Below are positions 28,945 to 37,978 of a stretch of 64,000 nucleotides of DNA, in pieces. The stretch is from Lachnospiraceae bacterium (GTDB lineage Bacteria > Bacillota > Clostridia > Lachnospirales > Lachnospiraceae). A program made the translations under genes and the position numbers. The DNA lies in the NCBI GenBank assembly GCA_021205755.1, contig JAJPWX010000110.1, positions 1 through 64,000 on the forward strand, written 5' to 3'. How positions within the stretch are numbered: the stretch's first letter is position 1; every line of letters starts with the position of its first letter. The notes under the pieces are model-generated. The model saw nothing but the letters and a program-made list of their open reading frames with translations, was not told the DNA's origin and did not search any database.

Positions 28945-29988
28945 TTAAAGATCAATATAATCGATGTCTACCTCACCGTTTTCGCTGTTTGTTTCCTTCG
29001 GCGGCGTATAGCGCGGCTGTTCTTTCAGAGGCTCATATTCCGGCATCCGCTTTGCCTGATTTCTGGCTTTCGAAGGTTTCGGAACAGTCGCAGGATCATC
29101 TGCGTTCTGCTGTCCCCTCGTCTGAGTTTCTGACTCATAAAACGTATCGCGACCAGTACGGTCAAATACGTCCTCATCCGGCTCCTGTACCTGCTGATGC
29201 CTGGTATCCTCCACAATTACCGGTTTTTCTTTTTTCTTTTTGCTCTTTTTCTGTTTTGCTTTTTTCTTCGGCTGCTCCTCTTCCGTATCCTCCGGCGCCT
29301 TGCGTCCGGAATTATAATTCAGCCCCCTGTAATTTTTCAGTTCTGATTTCAAATCTTTATTTTTCAGAAGAAGATTAATCACAACAAACAGTAGTACGAC
29401 ACACAGAGCAATCATGCCATACAGAATCTTCATCAGAAGGTCAACGCGGTCGCGATAAGAACTGGTTTCTGCTTTCAGAGTATCAATCGTATTTTCCGCT
29501 TCTTCAAGAGTTTCCCTCGCCACACTCACGTAGCGGGAATCCTCCGTCTCCGCTTCCGTCTCTGTCTGCACCTCAGTCTCTGTCTGCGTTTCTGTCTCCA
29601 CTTCTGCTGCTTCTGCCGTCACGTAAAGATAATACGTATAAGCATCGCCGTTCTCCGCAACCACCACAATAGAAACAGTCGTTGAACCATCTGTCAGATC
29701 TGTACCAGAAATACTGTCAATATAGGCTGCGCTGTTGGATGTTGTTGGACTTAACGACAGGGAAGTCGTCCCCGCCGGAACGGTCACTTCATACTCCGTC
29801 GTGCCATAAGCAAATTCCGGCGATACGACCGCTCCCTCAGTCGTAATGCCCAGCGATGATAAGGAATTATCCGCCGAAAGGCTGTCTGCCGCTGCGAACA
29901 CACTGCACAGCCACAGCATCGTGGCAAGCAAAAGCAAGGCTGCCCGGTTTTTTTTCTTTCCTACAAGAATAGATGATACCATTTTCAT
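28945..29988 (-). CDS. Cadherin-like beta-sandwich membrane protein
   Basis: A 347-residue surface protein. It has a signal segment (RAALLLLATMLWLCSVFAAA), then a cadherin-like beta-sandwich domain of about 85 residues (LSSLGITTEGAVVSPEFAYG, TTEYEVTVPAGTTSLSLSPT, ending DAYTYYLYVTAE). A T/E-rich spacer and helical stretch lead to a single membrane helix near residue 200 (ILYGMIALCVVLLFVVINLL) and a lysine-rich, polar cytoplasmic tail (KKKAKQKKSKKKKE). The topology is outside-in, suggesting a sensor or cell-surface anchor. AGGAGAG precedes the ATG. It follows purD by 55 nt and may be cotranscribed. Confidence 0.8.
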   Translation of the reverse strand: MKMVSSILVGKKKNRAALLLLATMLWLCSVFAAADSLSADNSLSSLGITTEGAVVSPEFAYGTTEYEVTVPAGTTSLSLSPTTSNSAAYIDSISGTDLTDGSTTVSIVVVAENGDAYTYYLYVTAEAAEVETETQTETEVQTETEAETEDSRYVSVARETLEEAENTIDTLKAETSSYRDRVDLLMKILYGMIALCVVLLFVVINLLLKNKDLKSELKNYRGLNYNSGRKAPEDTEEEQPKKKAKQKKSKKKKEKPVIVEDTRHQQVQEPDEDVFDRTGRDTFYESETQTRGQQNADDPATVPKPSKARNQAKRMPEYEPLKEQPRYTPPKETNSENGEVDIDYIDL

Positions 29989-30043
29989 TTATACTCTCCT
30001 TAACTGCCCACTGAGTTTTCTCACTCAGCGGTTTGCCTTCTGA

Positions 30044-31315
30044 CTAAGCCTCGTCTATCGCCTTCCCGATATCATGACGATAATATTTATTTGCGAAAGA
30101 AATCCACTCTACCGCCTCATACGCGTTCGCACGGGCTGCTTTCAGATCCGTACCAGTCGCAGTCACGCCCAGCACACGTCCGCCATTCGTCACAATGTCT
30201 CCATCCTTTTTCGCGGTTCCGGCGTGGAATACATAATAGCCATCTTTTCCGCGGAAAGCATCAAGGCCTTCAATTTTCAGTCCTTTCTCATAGTGAACAG
30301 GATAGCCGTCCGATGCTAATACAACGCATACCGCTGCATTGTCTGCAAATTCCAGATCTACCTGATCAAGGGTTCCGTCGATACACGCTTCAAAAACCTC
30401 TATAATATCCGTCTTCATGCGAGGCAAAACAACCTGTGCCTCCGGATCTCCGAAACGCGCATTGTATTCCAGCACCTTCGGTCCGTCCGCCGTCAGCATC
30501 AGTCCGAAGAAAATGATCCCCTTAAATGGGCGCCCTTCCGCAGCCATAGCATCCACTGTCGGCTGATAAATATGCTCCCGGCAGTATTCGTCAATCTCTT
30601 TCGTATAGAATGGACTCGGGGAAAAAGTTCCCATGCCGCCAGTATTCAAACCAGTATCTCCGTCTCCCGCACGCTTGTGGTCCTGGGCGGAAGTCATGGG
30701 CTTAATCGTCTTTCCATCCACATAAGAAAGAACTGATACCTCACGTCCGGTCATAAACTCCTCAACCACCATACAGTTCCCGGCACTGCCGAACTTCTTA
30801 TCCAGCATAATCTCTTTCACACCGGCCTTCGCCTCATCGAGCGTATTGCAAATCAGCACGCCCTTTCCAAGCGCCAGTCCGTCCGCTTTCAGCACAATTG
30901 GAAGCTTCGCGCTTTCCAGATAGTGAAGCGCCTCATCCGCGTCTGTAAAGCTCTCATATGCAGCTGTCGGAATACCATATTTCTTCATCAGATCCTTTGA
31001 AAAAGCCTTTGAGCCTTCCAGAATAGCCGCATTCTTCCGCGGCCCGAAAACACGCAGCCCCTGCGCTTCAAACACATCCACAATACCTCCGACAAGCGGA
31101 TCATCCATGCCGACAACCGTCAGATCAATCTGCTTTTCCTTTGCAAATGCTGCCAGTCTGTCAAATTCCATCGCCCCGATCGCCACACACTCTGCGTATT
31201 CCGCGATTCCGGCATTGCCCGGCGCGCAGTATATCTTATCCACACTCGGACTCTGCGCTACCTTCCATGCAATCGCATGCTCTCTTCCGCCGCTGCCTAT
31301 GATTAAAACTCTCAT
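30044..31315 (-). CDS. purD: Phosphoribosylamine-glycine ligase
   Basis: A 423-residue ATP-grasp enzyme making glycinamide ribonucleotide, the second step of purine synthesis. Start MRVLIIGSGGREHAIAWKVA is typical. Motifs include LVGGIVDVFEAQGLRVFGP, LPIVLKADGLALGKGV (ATP-grasp lysine region), DHKRAGDGDTGLNTGGMGTF and YNARFGDPEAQVVLPRM. Full length. Last of the purE-purM-purN-purD set, 60 nt after purN. Confidence 0.97.
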   Translation of the reverse strand: MRVLIIGSGGREHAIAWKVAQSPSVDKIYCAPGNAGIAEYAECVAIGAMEFDRLAAFAKEKQIDLTVVGMDDPLVGGIVDVFEAQGLRVFGPRKNAAILEGSKAFSKDLMKKYGIPTAAYESFTDADEALHYLESAKLPIVLKADGLALGKGVLICNTLDEAKAGVKEIMLDKKFGSAGNCMVVEEFMTGREVSVLSYVDGKTIKPMTSAQDHKRAGDGDTGLNTGGMGTFSPSPFYTKEIDEYCREHIYQPTVDAMAAEGRPFKGIIFFGLMLTADGPKVLEYNARFGDPEAQVVLPRMKTDIIEVFEACIDGTLDQVDLEFADNAAVCVVLASDGYPVHYEKGLKIEGLDAFRGKDGYYVFHAGTAKKDGDIVTNGGRVLGVTATGTDLKAARANAYEAVEWISFANKYYRHDIGKAIDEA

Positions 31316-31375
31316 TTTATTCTTCCTCCATATGCGGTACTTTATAACTCTGACACATCAAAATCCGAAAGTTCC

Positions 31376-32002
31376 TTATTCCAGGATAGTCACGCGCCCA
31401 TTTTCAACCTGTACCTTGCCGTTTGCAATCAGATGGATCGCCTGAGGCAAAATCACCCACTCTGCCTGCTCCATCACACGGCGCTGCAGCGCCTCCGGCG
31501 TATCTCCTTGTTTCACCTCGACCGCTTTCTGCAGAATAATCGGTCCTGTATCCGTGCCGCCATCCACAAAATGCACGGTCGCCCCTGTCACCTTCACGCC
31601 GCGCGCAAGTGCCTGCTCGTGCACCTTCAATCCATAATAGCCGGTACCGCAGAAGGACGGAATCAGCGCCGGATGGATATTTATAATACGGTTTGGGAAA
31701 GCATCAACGACACACTGCGGAATCACCACCAGACAGCCGGCCAGGACAACCAGATCTGCCCCCGCCTCCTGCAAAAGAGTCAGAAGCGCCTGATCAAACT
31801 GTTCCGGATTCGGATACTGTTTTCTGGTAATACAGGCAGTCGCAATCCCAGTCTTTTTCGCGCGCTCCAGCGCATAGGCCTTCGTGCTGTTGCTGATTAC
31901 TCGCACAACCTGCGCATTCGTCACCTTTCCCGCATCAATCGCGTCGAGAATCGCCTGAAGATTCGTTCCTCCGCCGGAAACCATCACTGCGAGTTTTAGC
32001 AT
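31376..32002 (-). CDS. purN: Phosphoribosylglycinamide formyltransferase
   Basis: A 208-residue formyl-THF-dependent GAR transformylase (step three). [20 protein letters not shown] is the phosphate-binding start. The catalytic Asn-His-Asp set is found in [20 protein letters not shown] and [20 protein letters not shown]. It overlaps purM by 7 nt; AAGGAG for its start lies inside the end of purM. Confidence 0.97.
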   Translation of the reverse strand: MLKLAVMVSGGGTNLQAILDAIDAGKVTNAQVVRVISNSTKAYALERAKKTGIATACITRKQYPNPEQFDQALLTLLQEAGADLVVLAGCLVVIPQCVVDAFPNRIINIHPALIPSFCGTGYYGLKVHEQALARGVKVTGATVHFVDGGTDTGPIILQKAVEVKQGDTPEALQRRVMEQAEWVILPQAIHLIANGKVQVENGRVTILE

Positions 32003-33021
32003 AAGTCTACTCCTTTTTCTCCTGCTTCCACATAACCAATCTCATACACGGTCTCACCTGCAGCCGTGATTGCAGCTTTCGCCTTTTCCACATCCGCCGG
32101 ATCCACTGCCACTGCCATGCCGATACCCATGTTATATGTATTATACATCATATGTTCCTCAATTTCACCTTTTTTTGCAAGCAAATGGAAAATCGCCGGA
32201 ACCGGATAACTGTCCTTTCGGATCACCGCACGCATACCTTCCGGCAGCATTCTCGGCACATTCTCATAAAATCCGCCGCCGGTGATATGGCTGCACGCCT
32301 TCACACGAACGCCTGCTTCCTTCACTTCCCGAAGCGCTTTCACATAAATGCGCGTTGGAGTCAGAAGTGTCTCGCCAAGCGTACCGCCCAATTCCTCGTA
32401 ATACGTCATAAGCGCTTCCTTTTCCATCGGGAACACCTTGCGCACGAGAGAAAAACCATTGCTGTGCACTCCGGAAGAAGCAATCCCCAGAATCACATCC
32501 CCCGCTTTCAGATCCGCGCCAGTGATCAGGTCCTTCTCATCGACCACACCTACCGCAAATCCGGCCAAATCATACTCTTCCTCCGGCATCAGCCCCGGAT
32601 GCTCTGCGGTCTCGCCGCCAATCAGCGCTGCCCCGGACTGCGCACAGCCCTCAGCTACGCCTCCCACAATCGCCGCAATCTTTTCCGGAACATTTTTCCC
32701 GCACGCGATATAATCCAGGAAAAACAGCGGTTCCCCGCCCGCGCAGGCAATATCATTCACACACATCGCAACACAGTCAATCCCGATCGTATCATGCTTA
32801 TCTAAAAGAAATGCCAGTTTCAATTTCGTGCCAACTCCGTCTGTACCGGAAACCAGCACCGGATTTTCCATCTTTTTGACCGCATCCATCGAAAACGCGC
32901 CGGAAAACCCGCCAATATTCGTCAGCACCTCCGGGCGCATCGTCTTTTTAATATGCTCTTTCATCAGCTCCACCGAGCGATACCCTGCTTCAATGTCAAC
33001 CCCTGCATTTTTGTAATCCAT
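31996..33021 (-). CDS. purM: Phosphoribosylformylglycinamidine cyclo-ligase
   Basis: A 341-residue AIR synthetase. [20 protein letters not shown] is the usual N-terminus with the glycine-rich loop later ([10 protein letters not shown]). Other conserved parts are [74 protein letters not shown] and [15 protein letters not shown]. Full length. It is separated from purE by a 275-bp repeat element. Confidence 0.97.
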   Translation of the reverse strand: MDYKNAGVDIEAGYRSVELMKEHIKKTMRPEVLTNIGGFSGAFSMDAVKKMENPVLVSGTDGVGTKLKLAFLLDKHDTIGIDCVAMCVNDIACAGGEPLFFLDYIACGKNVPEKIAAIVGGVAEGCAQSGAALIGGETAEHPGLMPEEEYDLAGFAVGVVDEKDLITGADLKAGDVILGIASSGVHSNGFSLVRKVFPMEKEALMTYYEELGGTLGETLLTPTRIYVKALREVKEAGVRVKACSHITGGGFYENVPRMLPEGMRAVIRKDSYPVPAIFHLLAKKGEIEEHMMYNTYNMGIGMAVAVDPADVEKAKAAITAAGETVYEIGYVEAGEKGVDLC

Positions 33022-33043
33022 GTCGTCCTCCCGTATTCATGAT

Positions 33044-33318
33044 CCAACTATGAGAACAGCAGGCCGCAGACCGCCTTCTCCGAAGGCTATATGCCGCTTA
33101 CGCGTCATATGTCTGTGGCTTGATGGGCGTCTACGTTCCACTTCGGTTGGCGCTAAACGATCGTCCACTGGACGATCAGCGCCCGCCCATCCCGAAAAGA
33201 AAATACAGCCTTTAGCAGGTGAACCTGCCCATCTCCGCTTCGCTCCGGTCGGTGCTAAACGAGCGCCACTGGCGCTCAGCACCTGTCTTTTCTTTTCGAT
33301 GCTGTTCAGAACTGTTAC
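33044..33318. repeat. 275-bp structured repeat element (MITE-like) between purE and purM
   Basis: This 301-bp gap holds one element. Its ends (AACTATGAGAACAGCAGGCC at the left, GATGCTGTTCAGAACTGTTA at the right) form an imperfect terminal inverted repeat with the core GAACAGCA, and both ends recur in the 49-bp repeat at 22,610-22,658. Inside are several perfect hairpins: GCCTTC/GAAGGC, GCAGGT/ACCTGC (33,215-33,228), and two related two-step hairpins at 33,149-33,183 and 33,251-33,283. A reading frame of 102 codons is open leftward across it but its product is low-complexity and probably not a protein. Confidence 0.7.
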
Positions 33319-33322
33319 AATT

Positions 33323-33841
33323 TTATTTTGCGCGGCTCTCCGCATAAGCCTTATAACCCACTTCCTGCAGTTTTGCGTCCTTCGCCTCGACCTGCTCTTT
33401 TAATTCTTCTGCATAATCCTTTACTTTCTGCAAGAGTTCAGGATCAGAGGTCGCCAGAATCTTTGCTGCCAGAATTCCTGCGTTCGCACCGCCATTGATT
33501 GCCACCGTCGCCACTGGTATCCCGGAAGGCATCTGTACAATCGAATACAGGGAATCCCGGCCGCCAAGGGACGTCGTATGCATCGGGATTCCGATCACCG
33601 GCATCGGGAAAATCGCCGCGCACATGCCCGGCAGATGCGCCGCCATCCCCGCTCCAGCGATAATCACCTTAAAACCTTTCTCTTCCGCCGTCTTTGCGTA
33701 TTCATAAAAAACATCCGGCTCTCTGTGTGCGGAAATAATCGTCATCTCATAATCAATCCCAAACTTTTCCAGCATATCCGCTGCCTTGCTCATCACTGGC
33801 ATGTCCGAATCGCTGCCCATCACAATACCAACCTTTGCCAT
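33323..33841 (-). CDS. purE: N5-carboxyaminoimidazole ribonucleotide mutase
   Basis: A 172-residue PurE, which converts N5-CAIR (or CO2 plus AIR, depending on class) to CAIR. MAKVGIVMGSDSDMPVMSKA, MTIISAHREPD and VIIAGAGMAAHLPGMCAA are the signature stretches. The last gives the active-site His. ATG 33,841 follows AAAGGAG; an in-frame ATG eight codons upstream is not needed. No purK is nearby, so the class cannot be settled from context. Confidence 0.95.
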   Translation of the reverse strand: MAKVGIVMGSDSDMPVMSKAADMLEKFGIDYEMTIISAHREPDVFYEYAKTAEEKGFKVIIAGAGMAAHLPGMCAAIFPMPVIGIPMHTTSLGGRDSLYSIVQMPSGIPVATVAINGGANAGILAAKILATSDPELLQKVKDYAEELKEQVEAKDAKLQEVGYKAYAESRAK

Positions 33842-33914
33842 TGTTCTGCTCCTTTCCGTATTCAAATGACAACTGCTTTGATTCTACCTGTTAAAAAGCG
33901 CGTTGTCAATCATT

Positions 33915-34886
33915 TCAGTTCTTTCCTGTCTGTTTCCATTTATCCAGCTGGCTGTAGACATATTCGAAATCCGGCGTTCCCATAAGATCATAGGGCGTCG
34001 CCTGATAGACGTAATAATTCAGCCAGTTCGTATAAAGATTGTTCGCATGAGAGCGCCACATCAAAAGTGGCTTGACTGAGGGGTCGTCATCCTTATAATA
34101 ATTTTTCGGGATCTCGATCGGCAGATTCTTATTGAGATCACGATGGTATTCTCCGTCAAGTGTCACACGATCGTATTCCGGATGCCCCATCACAAAAATT
34201 CTGCGACCGCCGTCGGCCATCGCCAGAAACATCCCCGCCTCATCCGACTCCGCGAGAATCGTAATTTCTTTCACTTTCCGAATCTCTTCGATTGGAACCT
34301 CCGTATGGCGAGAATGCGGCGCGAGAAACATATCATCAAACCCGCGCACAAGAGGAATCTTCCGATTTTTTACACGATGCCAGAATAATCCGAACATTTT
34401 TTTGTCCAGCAATCTTTTTTGCAGACCATAAAAATGATAAAGAGACGCCTGAGCCGCCCAGCACAGAAAAATCGTCGACGTCACATGCATATTTGTCCAA
34501 TCCATGATCTCCGTCAGCTCTTGCCAATAGTCCACTTCTTCAAATTCCATCATCTCGACCGGAGCTCCGGTAATAATCATGCCGTCAAAGCGCTGGTTTC
34601 GAATTTCAGAAAATTCCACGTAAAATTTATTCAGATGGCTCAGCGAGGTGTTTTTGGCCTCATGCGAGGTTACCTTCACAAACGTCACTTCGACCTGCAG
34701 CGGTGTATTCGACAGCGAACGCAGAAGCTGCAGCTCCGTTTCCTCCTTAAGCGGCATTAGATTCAGAATCGCAATATGAATCGGGCGAATGTTCTGATGC
34801 ACCGCACGGCTCTCATCCATCACGAATATATTTTCCCGCTCCAGTATTTCCTTCGCTGGAAGCTCACTTTGTACCTTAATCGGCAT
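33915..34886 (-). CDS. metA: Homoserine O-acetyltransferase (MetA type)
   Basis: A 323-residue MetA, activating homoserine for methionine synthesis. The catalytic Cys142 (STIFLCWAAQ), His235 and Glu237 (VMGHPEYD) are in place. Residue 111 is Glu (TGAPVEMMEFEEVDYW); studied MetA proteins with Glu here use acetyl-CoA, while Gly gives succinyl-CoA. So despite the family's older name this enzyme most likely makes O-acetylhomoserine. It lies 60 nt after ligA and 73 nt before purE, in the same direction. Confidence 0.93.
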   Translation of the reverse strand: MPIKVQSELPAKEILERENIFVMDESRAVHQNIRPIHIAILNLMPLKEETELQLLRSLSNTPLQVEVTFVKVTSHEAKNTSLSHLNKFYVEFSEIRNQRFDGMIITGAPVEMMEFEEVDYWQELTEIMDWTNMHVTSTIFLCWAAQASLYHFYGLQKRLLDKKMFGLFWHRVKNRKIPLVRGFDDMFLAPHSRHTEVPIEEIRKVKEITILAESDEAGMFLAMADGGRRIFVMGHPEYDRVTLDGEYHRDLNKNLPIEIPKNYYKDDDPSVKPLLMWRSHANNLYTNWLNYYVYQATPYDLMGTPDFEYVYSQLDKWKQTGKN

Positions 34887-34946
34887 CTATTGATCCCTCC
34901 TGTATCCTTCATTCTTATCAATCCGGCTGGAAAAAGCTATCCTCTT

Positions 34947-36941
34947 TTAGACTGCGTTACTCTCAGCTTCGCACATTCCCAGAAAATCTGATTCCGAAAG
35001 GATCGGAATTCCCAGCTCCTTCGCCTTTTTATTCTTCGTCGAGGAAGACGTGGTATCATTATTAATCAGATAATCCGTTTTTTTCGTGACACTTCCGGTC
35101 ACCTTGCCGCCCCGCTCCTCGATAAAGGCTTTCAATTCATTGCGGTTCGCAAACTGCTCCACGCTACCGGTGATCACAAAGGTTTTGCTGGCCAGGCTTT
35201 GCTGCGAGTCATCAGCGGAAAACTCCGGTTTTTCCACATGAAGCTCCGGCAGCAGCTGGTCCAGCGCCCGCTGATTATCCCCATCCGCAAAATAATCCAC
35301 CACGGAGGACGCTATCACCTCGCCGAGTCCCTCGATTTCTGCGAGGCGCTCTGCTGTCGCGGAACGCACCTGGTCCAGTTCATAGGCAAACGAACGGCAG
35401 ATCAGCTTTGCGTTCGCCACGCCGATATTCGGAATGCCCAGCCCGTAAAGCAGCCGCGGCAATGTCGTCTCTCTGGCTCGCTCCGTGCTCTGAATCAGGT
35501 TGGCATAGGATTTTTCTCCAAAGCCTTCCATCTGTAAGATCTCCTCCCGATACTCAGCCAGATGAAAAATGTCAGCAAACGTATGAATAAAACCATGCCC
35601 GATAAATTTCTCCAGCGTTGCCTCTGAAAGTCCTTCTATATTTAAAGCATCACGGCTGACGAACAGCGTGAACGATTTGATCTTTTTTGCACTGCATTTT
35701 TCATTGGTGCAGTAGAGTGTCTCAACCGCATCCATTTCCCGCAGCGAAGTACTTCGGATTTCCGTTGCACCTCCGCAGGCGGGACAGACCCTGGGAATTT
35801 CGACATTATCGCTTTTTGTCAGGTTCTCCGCAATCTGCGGGATAATCATATTCGCCTTATAGACCGTGATCCGGTCTCCGATGCCGAGCTTCAGGGATCT
35901 TAAAATACTGATGTTGTGAACACTCGCCCGGCTGACCGTACTTCCTTCCAGCTCAACCGGTTCAAAAATCGCAACCGGATTAATCAGACCAGTGCGCGAC
36001 GGACTCCACTCAATCTCCAGCAAACGCGTCTCCATCGTCTCATCTTTCCATTTGAAAGCAATAGAATCCCGAGGAAATTTCGCCGTGCGTCCAAGCGAGC
36101 GTCCATAAGCAATGTCATCATAGAGCGCCACCAGACCATCTGAGGGCACCTCGTAATGCTGTATTTTTTCCGCAAACCACTGCACTGTCTCCGGCACCTG
36201 AGCCGCAGTCACCTTCTTATACTCTACTGCCTCAAACCCCTGGCTTCTCAGCCATTCCAGCTGTTTCCCTCTGGAATTCTGAAAATCGACCCCCTCCGCT
36301 TTCACAAGTGCAAATGCATAAAATCGCACATGACGCTTCGCTGTTATCTCATTGTTCAGCTGACGCACCGAACCGCTGCACAGATTCCGCGGATTCTTAT
36401 AGCGCGCTTCCACATCGTCGATTTCCTCATTGATCCGCTGAAACTCCGGATAAGTGATAATCGCCTCTCCGCGCAGCACCAGTTCCCCCTGATAGGGAAT
36501 CCGAAGCGGAATATTCTGAAAGACCTTCGCGTTATTGGTAATCACCTCGCCGATCTCGCCATTGCCGCGCGTGACTGCTTTCACCAGCGTCCCTCCCTGA
36601 TAGGTCAGCACTACCGTCAACCCATCCAGCTTCCAGGAAAGTAAAATCGCATGGTCGCCCGCGAAATCCGCCAACGCCTCGGCCGACTTTGTCTTATCAA
36701 GAGAAAGCATCGGCGTCTCGTGCCGTTCCTTTGGCAGCACATCCAGAGCCTCATACCCCACCGACACGGTTGGGCTGCCTGCAAGCACCGTCCCAGTCTC
36801 CTTCTCCAGTGCAGCCAGTTCATCATACAGGCGGTCATATTCCAGATTGCTCATAATCTCCTCGTCCGCCTGATAATACGCTCTGGATGCCTCTGTCAGC
36901 AGGACGGAAAGCTCCTTCATACGTTCCAGCTTCTGATTCAT
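34947..36941 (-). CDS. ligA: NAD-dependent DNA ligase
   Basis: A 664-residue ligase. The N-terminal Ia domain begins MNQKLERMKELSVLLTEASR. The adenylated lysine is K104 in SWKLDGLTV. VTRGNGEIGEVITNN is the nucleotidyltransferase motif. The OB domain is followed by a Zn-binding CPACGG...YCTNEKC, helix-hairpin-helix repeats (LPRLLYGLGIPNIGVANAKL), and a C-terminal BRCT domain (SLASKTFVITGSVEQFANRN). It is slightly shorter and more divergent than usual LigA (K-L-D-G-L-T instead of K-I-D-G-L-A). The ATG overlaps the upstream stop (ATGA). Confidence 0.94.
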   Translation of the reverse strand: MNQKLERMKELSVLLTEASRAYYQADEEIMSNLEYDRLYDELAALEKETGTVLAGSPTVSVGYEALDVLPKERHETPMLSLDKTKSAEALADFAGDHAILLSWKLDGLTVVLTYQGGTLVKAVTRGNGEIGEVITNNAKVFQNIPLRIPYQGELVLRGEAIITYPEFQRINEEIDDVEARYKNPRNLCSGSVRQLNNEITAKRHVRFYAFALVKAEGVDFQNSRGKQLEWLRSQGFEAVEYKKVTAAQVPETVQWFAEKIQHYEVPSDGLVALYDDIAYGRSLGRTAKFPRDSIAFKWKDETMETRLLEIEWSPSRTGLINPVAIFEPVELEGSTVSRASVHNISILRSLKLGIGDRITVYKANMIIPQIAENLTKSDNVEIPRVCPACGGATEIRSTSLREMDAVETLYCTNEKCSAKKIKSFTLFVSRDALNIEGLSEATLEKFIGHGFIHTFADIFHLAEYREEILQMEGFGEKSYANLIQSTERARETTLPRLLYGLGIPNIGVANAKLICRSFAYELDQVRSATAERLAEIEGLGEVIASSVVDYFADGDNQRALDQLLPELHVEKPEFSADDSQQSLASKTFVITGSVEQFANRNELKAFIEERGGKVTGSVTKKTDYLINNDTTSSSTKNKKAKELGIPILSESDFLGMCEAESNAV

Positions 36942-37846
36942 GTTCTTTTCCCTTTCTCGATCTTCCTATACGCTCCTGATTTTCCCGAACCACGACTTTC
37001 TATCCTGCCCGCTCCTGGCTTTGCAGCACCAGGATTTTCTGCCCGGCCTGCTCCTGGCTTTGCAGCACCGCGATAATCTGTTTTGCCAGCTTCGGGGTTT
37101 TTCGAATCGCGCAGCAGTTCGCAGAGCCTTGCGTACTCGCTGCGGCTGGCCGGTCGATATTCCCCGGGTTTCAAATCCCCCAGTTCAATATTCATCACGC
37201 GCACACGCACCAGCTTCGTCACCTGATACCCCAGCGACGCGCACATTCGGCGAATCTGCCGGTTCAGCCCCTGTGTGAGAATAATCCGGAAACGGTTTTT
37301 CCCCGCCAGGAACACCTGACACGGCCGCGTCGTCACATCCAACTCTTCCAGGTACACGCCCCGCGAAAGCTTTTCCAGAAAATCCGGGCGGATTTCCCGG
37401 TTCACCGTCACCACATACTCTTTCTCATGGTAATTTCCGGCGCGCATGATTTTATTCAGAATATCCCCATAATTTGTCATCAAAAGGAGGCCTTCGGAAT
37501 CCTTATCCAGCCTGCCAATTGAGAAAACCCGTTTCGGGTAATCCAAAATATCGTAAACCGTCGTATCTCCCCATCGCCGGTCGGTCGTACAGACCACTCC
37601 CGCAGGCTTATTCATCACAAGCAAAACCATCTCCCGCTCCGGCGTAATCCCTTTTCCATCCACTGCAACGCTCTGACCGGGAGAGACCTTCTGCCCCATC
37701 ACAGCAGCCCGTCCGTCCACTGTCACCCGGCCTGCTTCCACCAGGCGGTCAGCCTCACGCCTCGAGCAATAGCCCGCATCGCTTAAATATTTATTAAGCC
37801 GAATCGGCTCTCCTCTGCTTTTTTTCATGCCTTCCCGCATATACAT
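36938..37846 (-). CDS. rRNA pseudouridine synthase, RluF/RsuA family
   Basis: A 302-residue pseudouridine synthase. It has an N-terminal S4 RNA-binding domain (IRLNKYLSDAGYCSRREADR, LVEAGRVTVDGRAAVMGQKV) and the catalytic motif FSIGRLDKDSEGLLLMTNYG with its Asp. RAGNYHEKEYVVTVN and TQGLNRQIRRMCASLGYQVT fit the RluF-like branch acting on 23S rRNA, but exact target cannot be fixed. The C-terminal 60 residues are a low-complexity tail of G/A/K/P/R repeats (AAKPGAGRAENPG, AAKPGAGRIESRG) that the usual enzyme lacks. Translationally coupled to ligA. Confidence 0.88.
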   Translation of the reverse strand: MYMREGMKKSRGEPIRLNKYLSDAGYCSRREADRLVEAGRVTVDGRAAVMGQKVSPGQSVAVDGKGITPEREMVLLVMNKPAGVVCTTDRRWGDTTVYDILDYPKRVFSIGRLDKDSEGLLLMTNYGDILNKIMRAGNYHEKEYVVTVNREIRPDFLEKLSRGVYLEELDVTTRPCQVFLAGKNRFRIILTQGLNRQIRRMCASLGYQVTKLVRVRVMNIELGDLKPGEYRPASRSEYARLCELLRDSKNPEAGKTDYRGAAKPGAGRAENPGAAKPGAGRIESRGSGKSGAYRKIEKGKRT

Positions 37847-37978
37847 ACCTGCCCTTCAAAAACGTTGCACGAAGTCTACTATAACACATCAGGACTTTTC
37901 AGACAAGGAAAAGAAAAGGGAGCAATGAAAATCTTCACCGCTCCCACTCCTGTCTACTATCAGCCTGCCGTCAGAACA

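Noticed and set aside
33037..33345. 102-codon open frame between purE and purM
   Set aside because: It is the translation of a palindromic repeat element, overlaps the purE end, and has no recognisable start signal.
33842..33914. Purine riboswitch before purE
   Set aside because: The gap between metA and purE is only 73 nt and shows no purine-riboswitch core.
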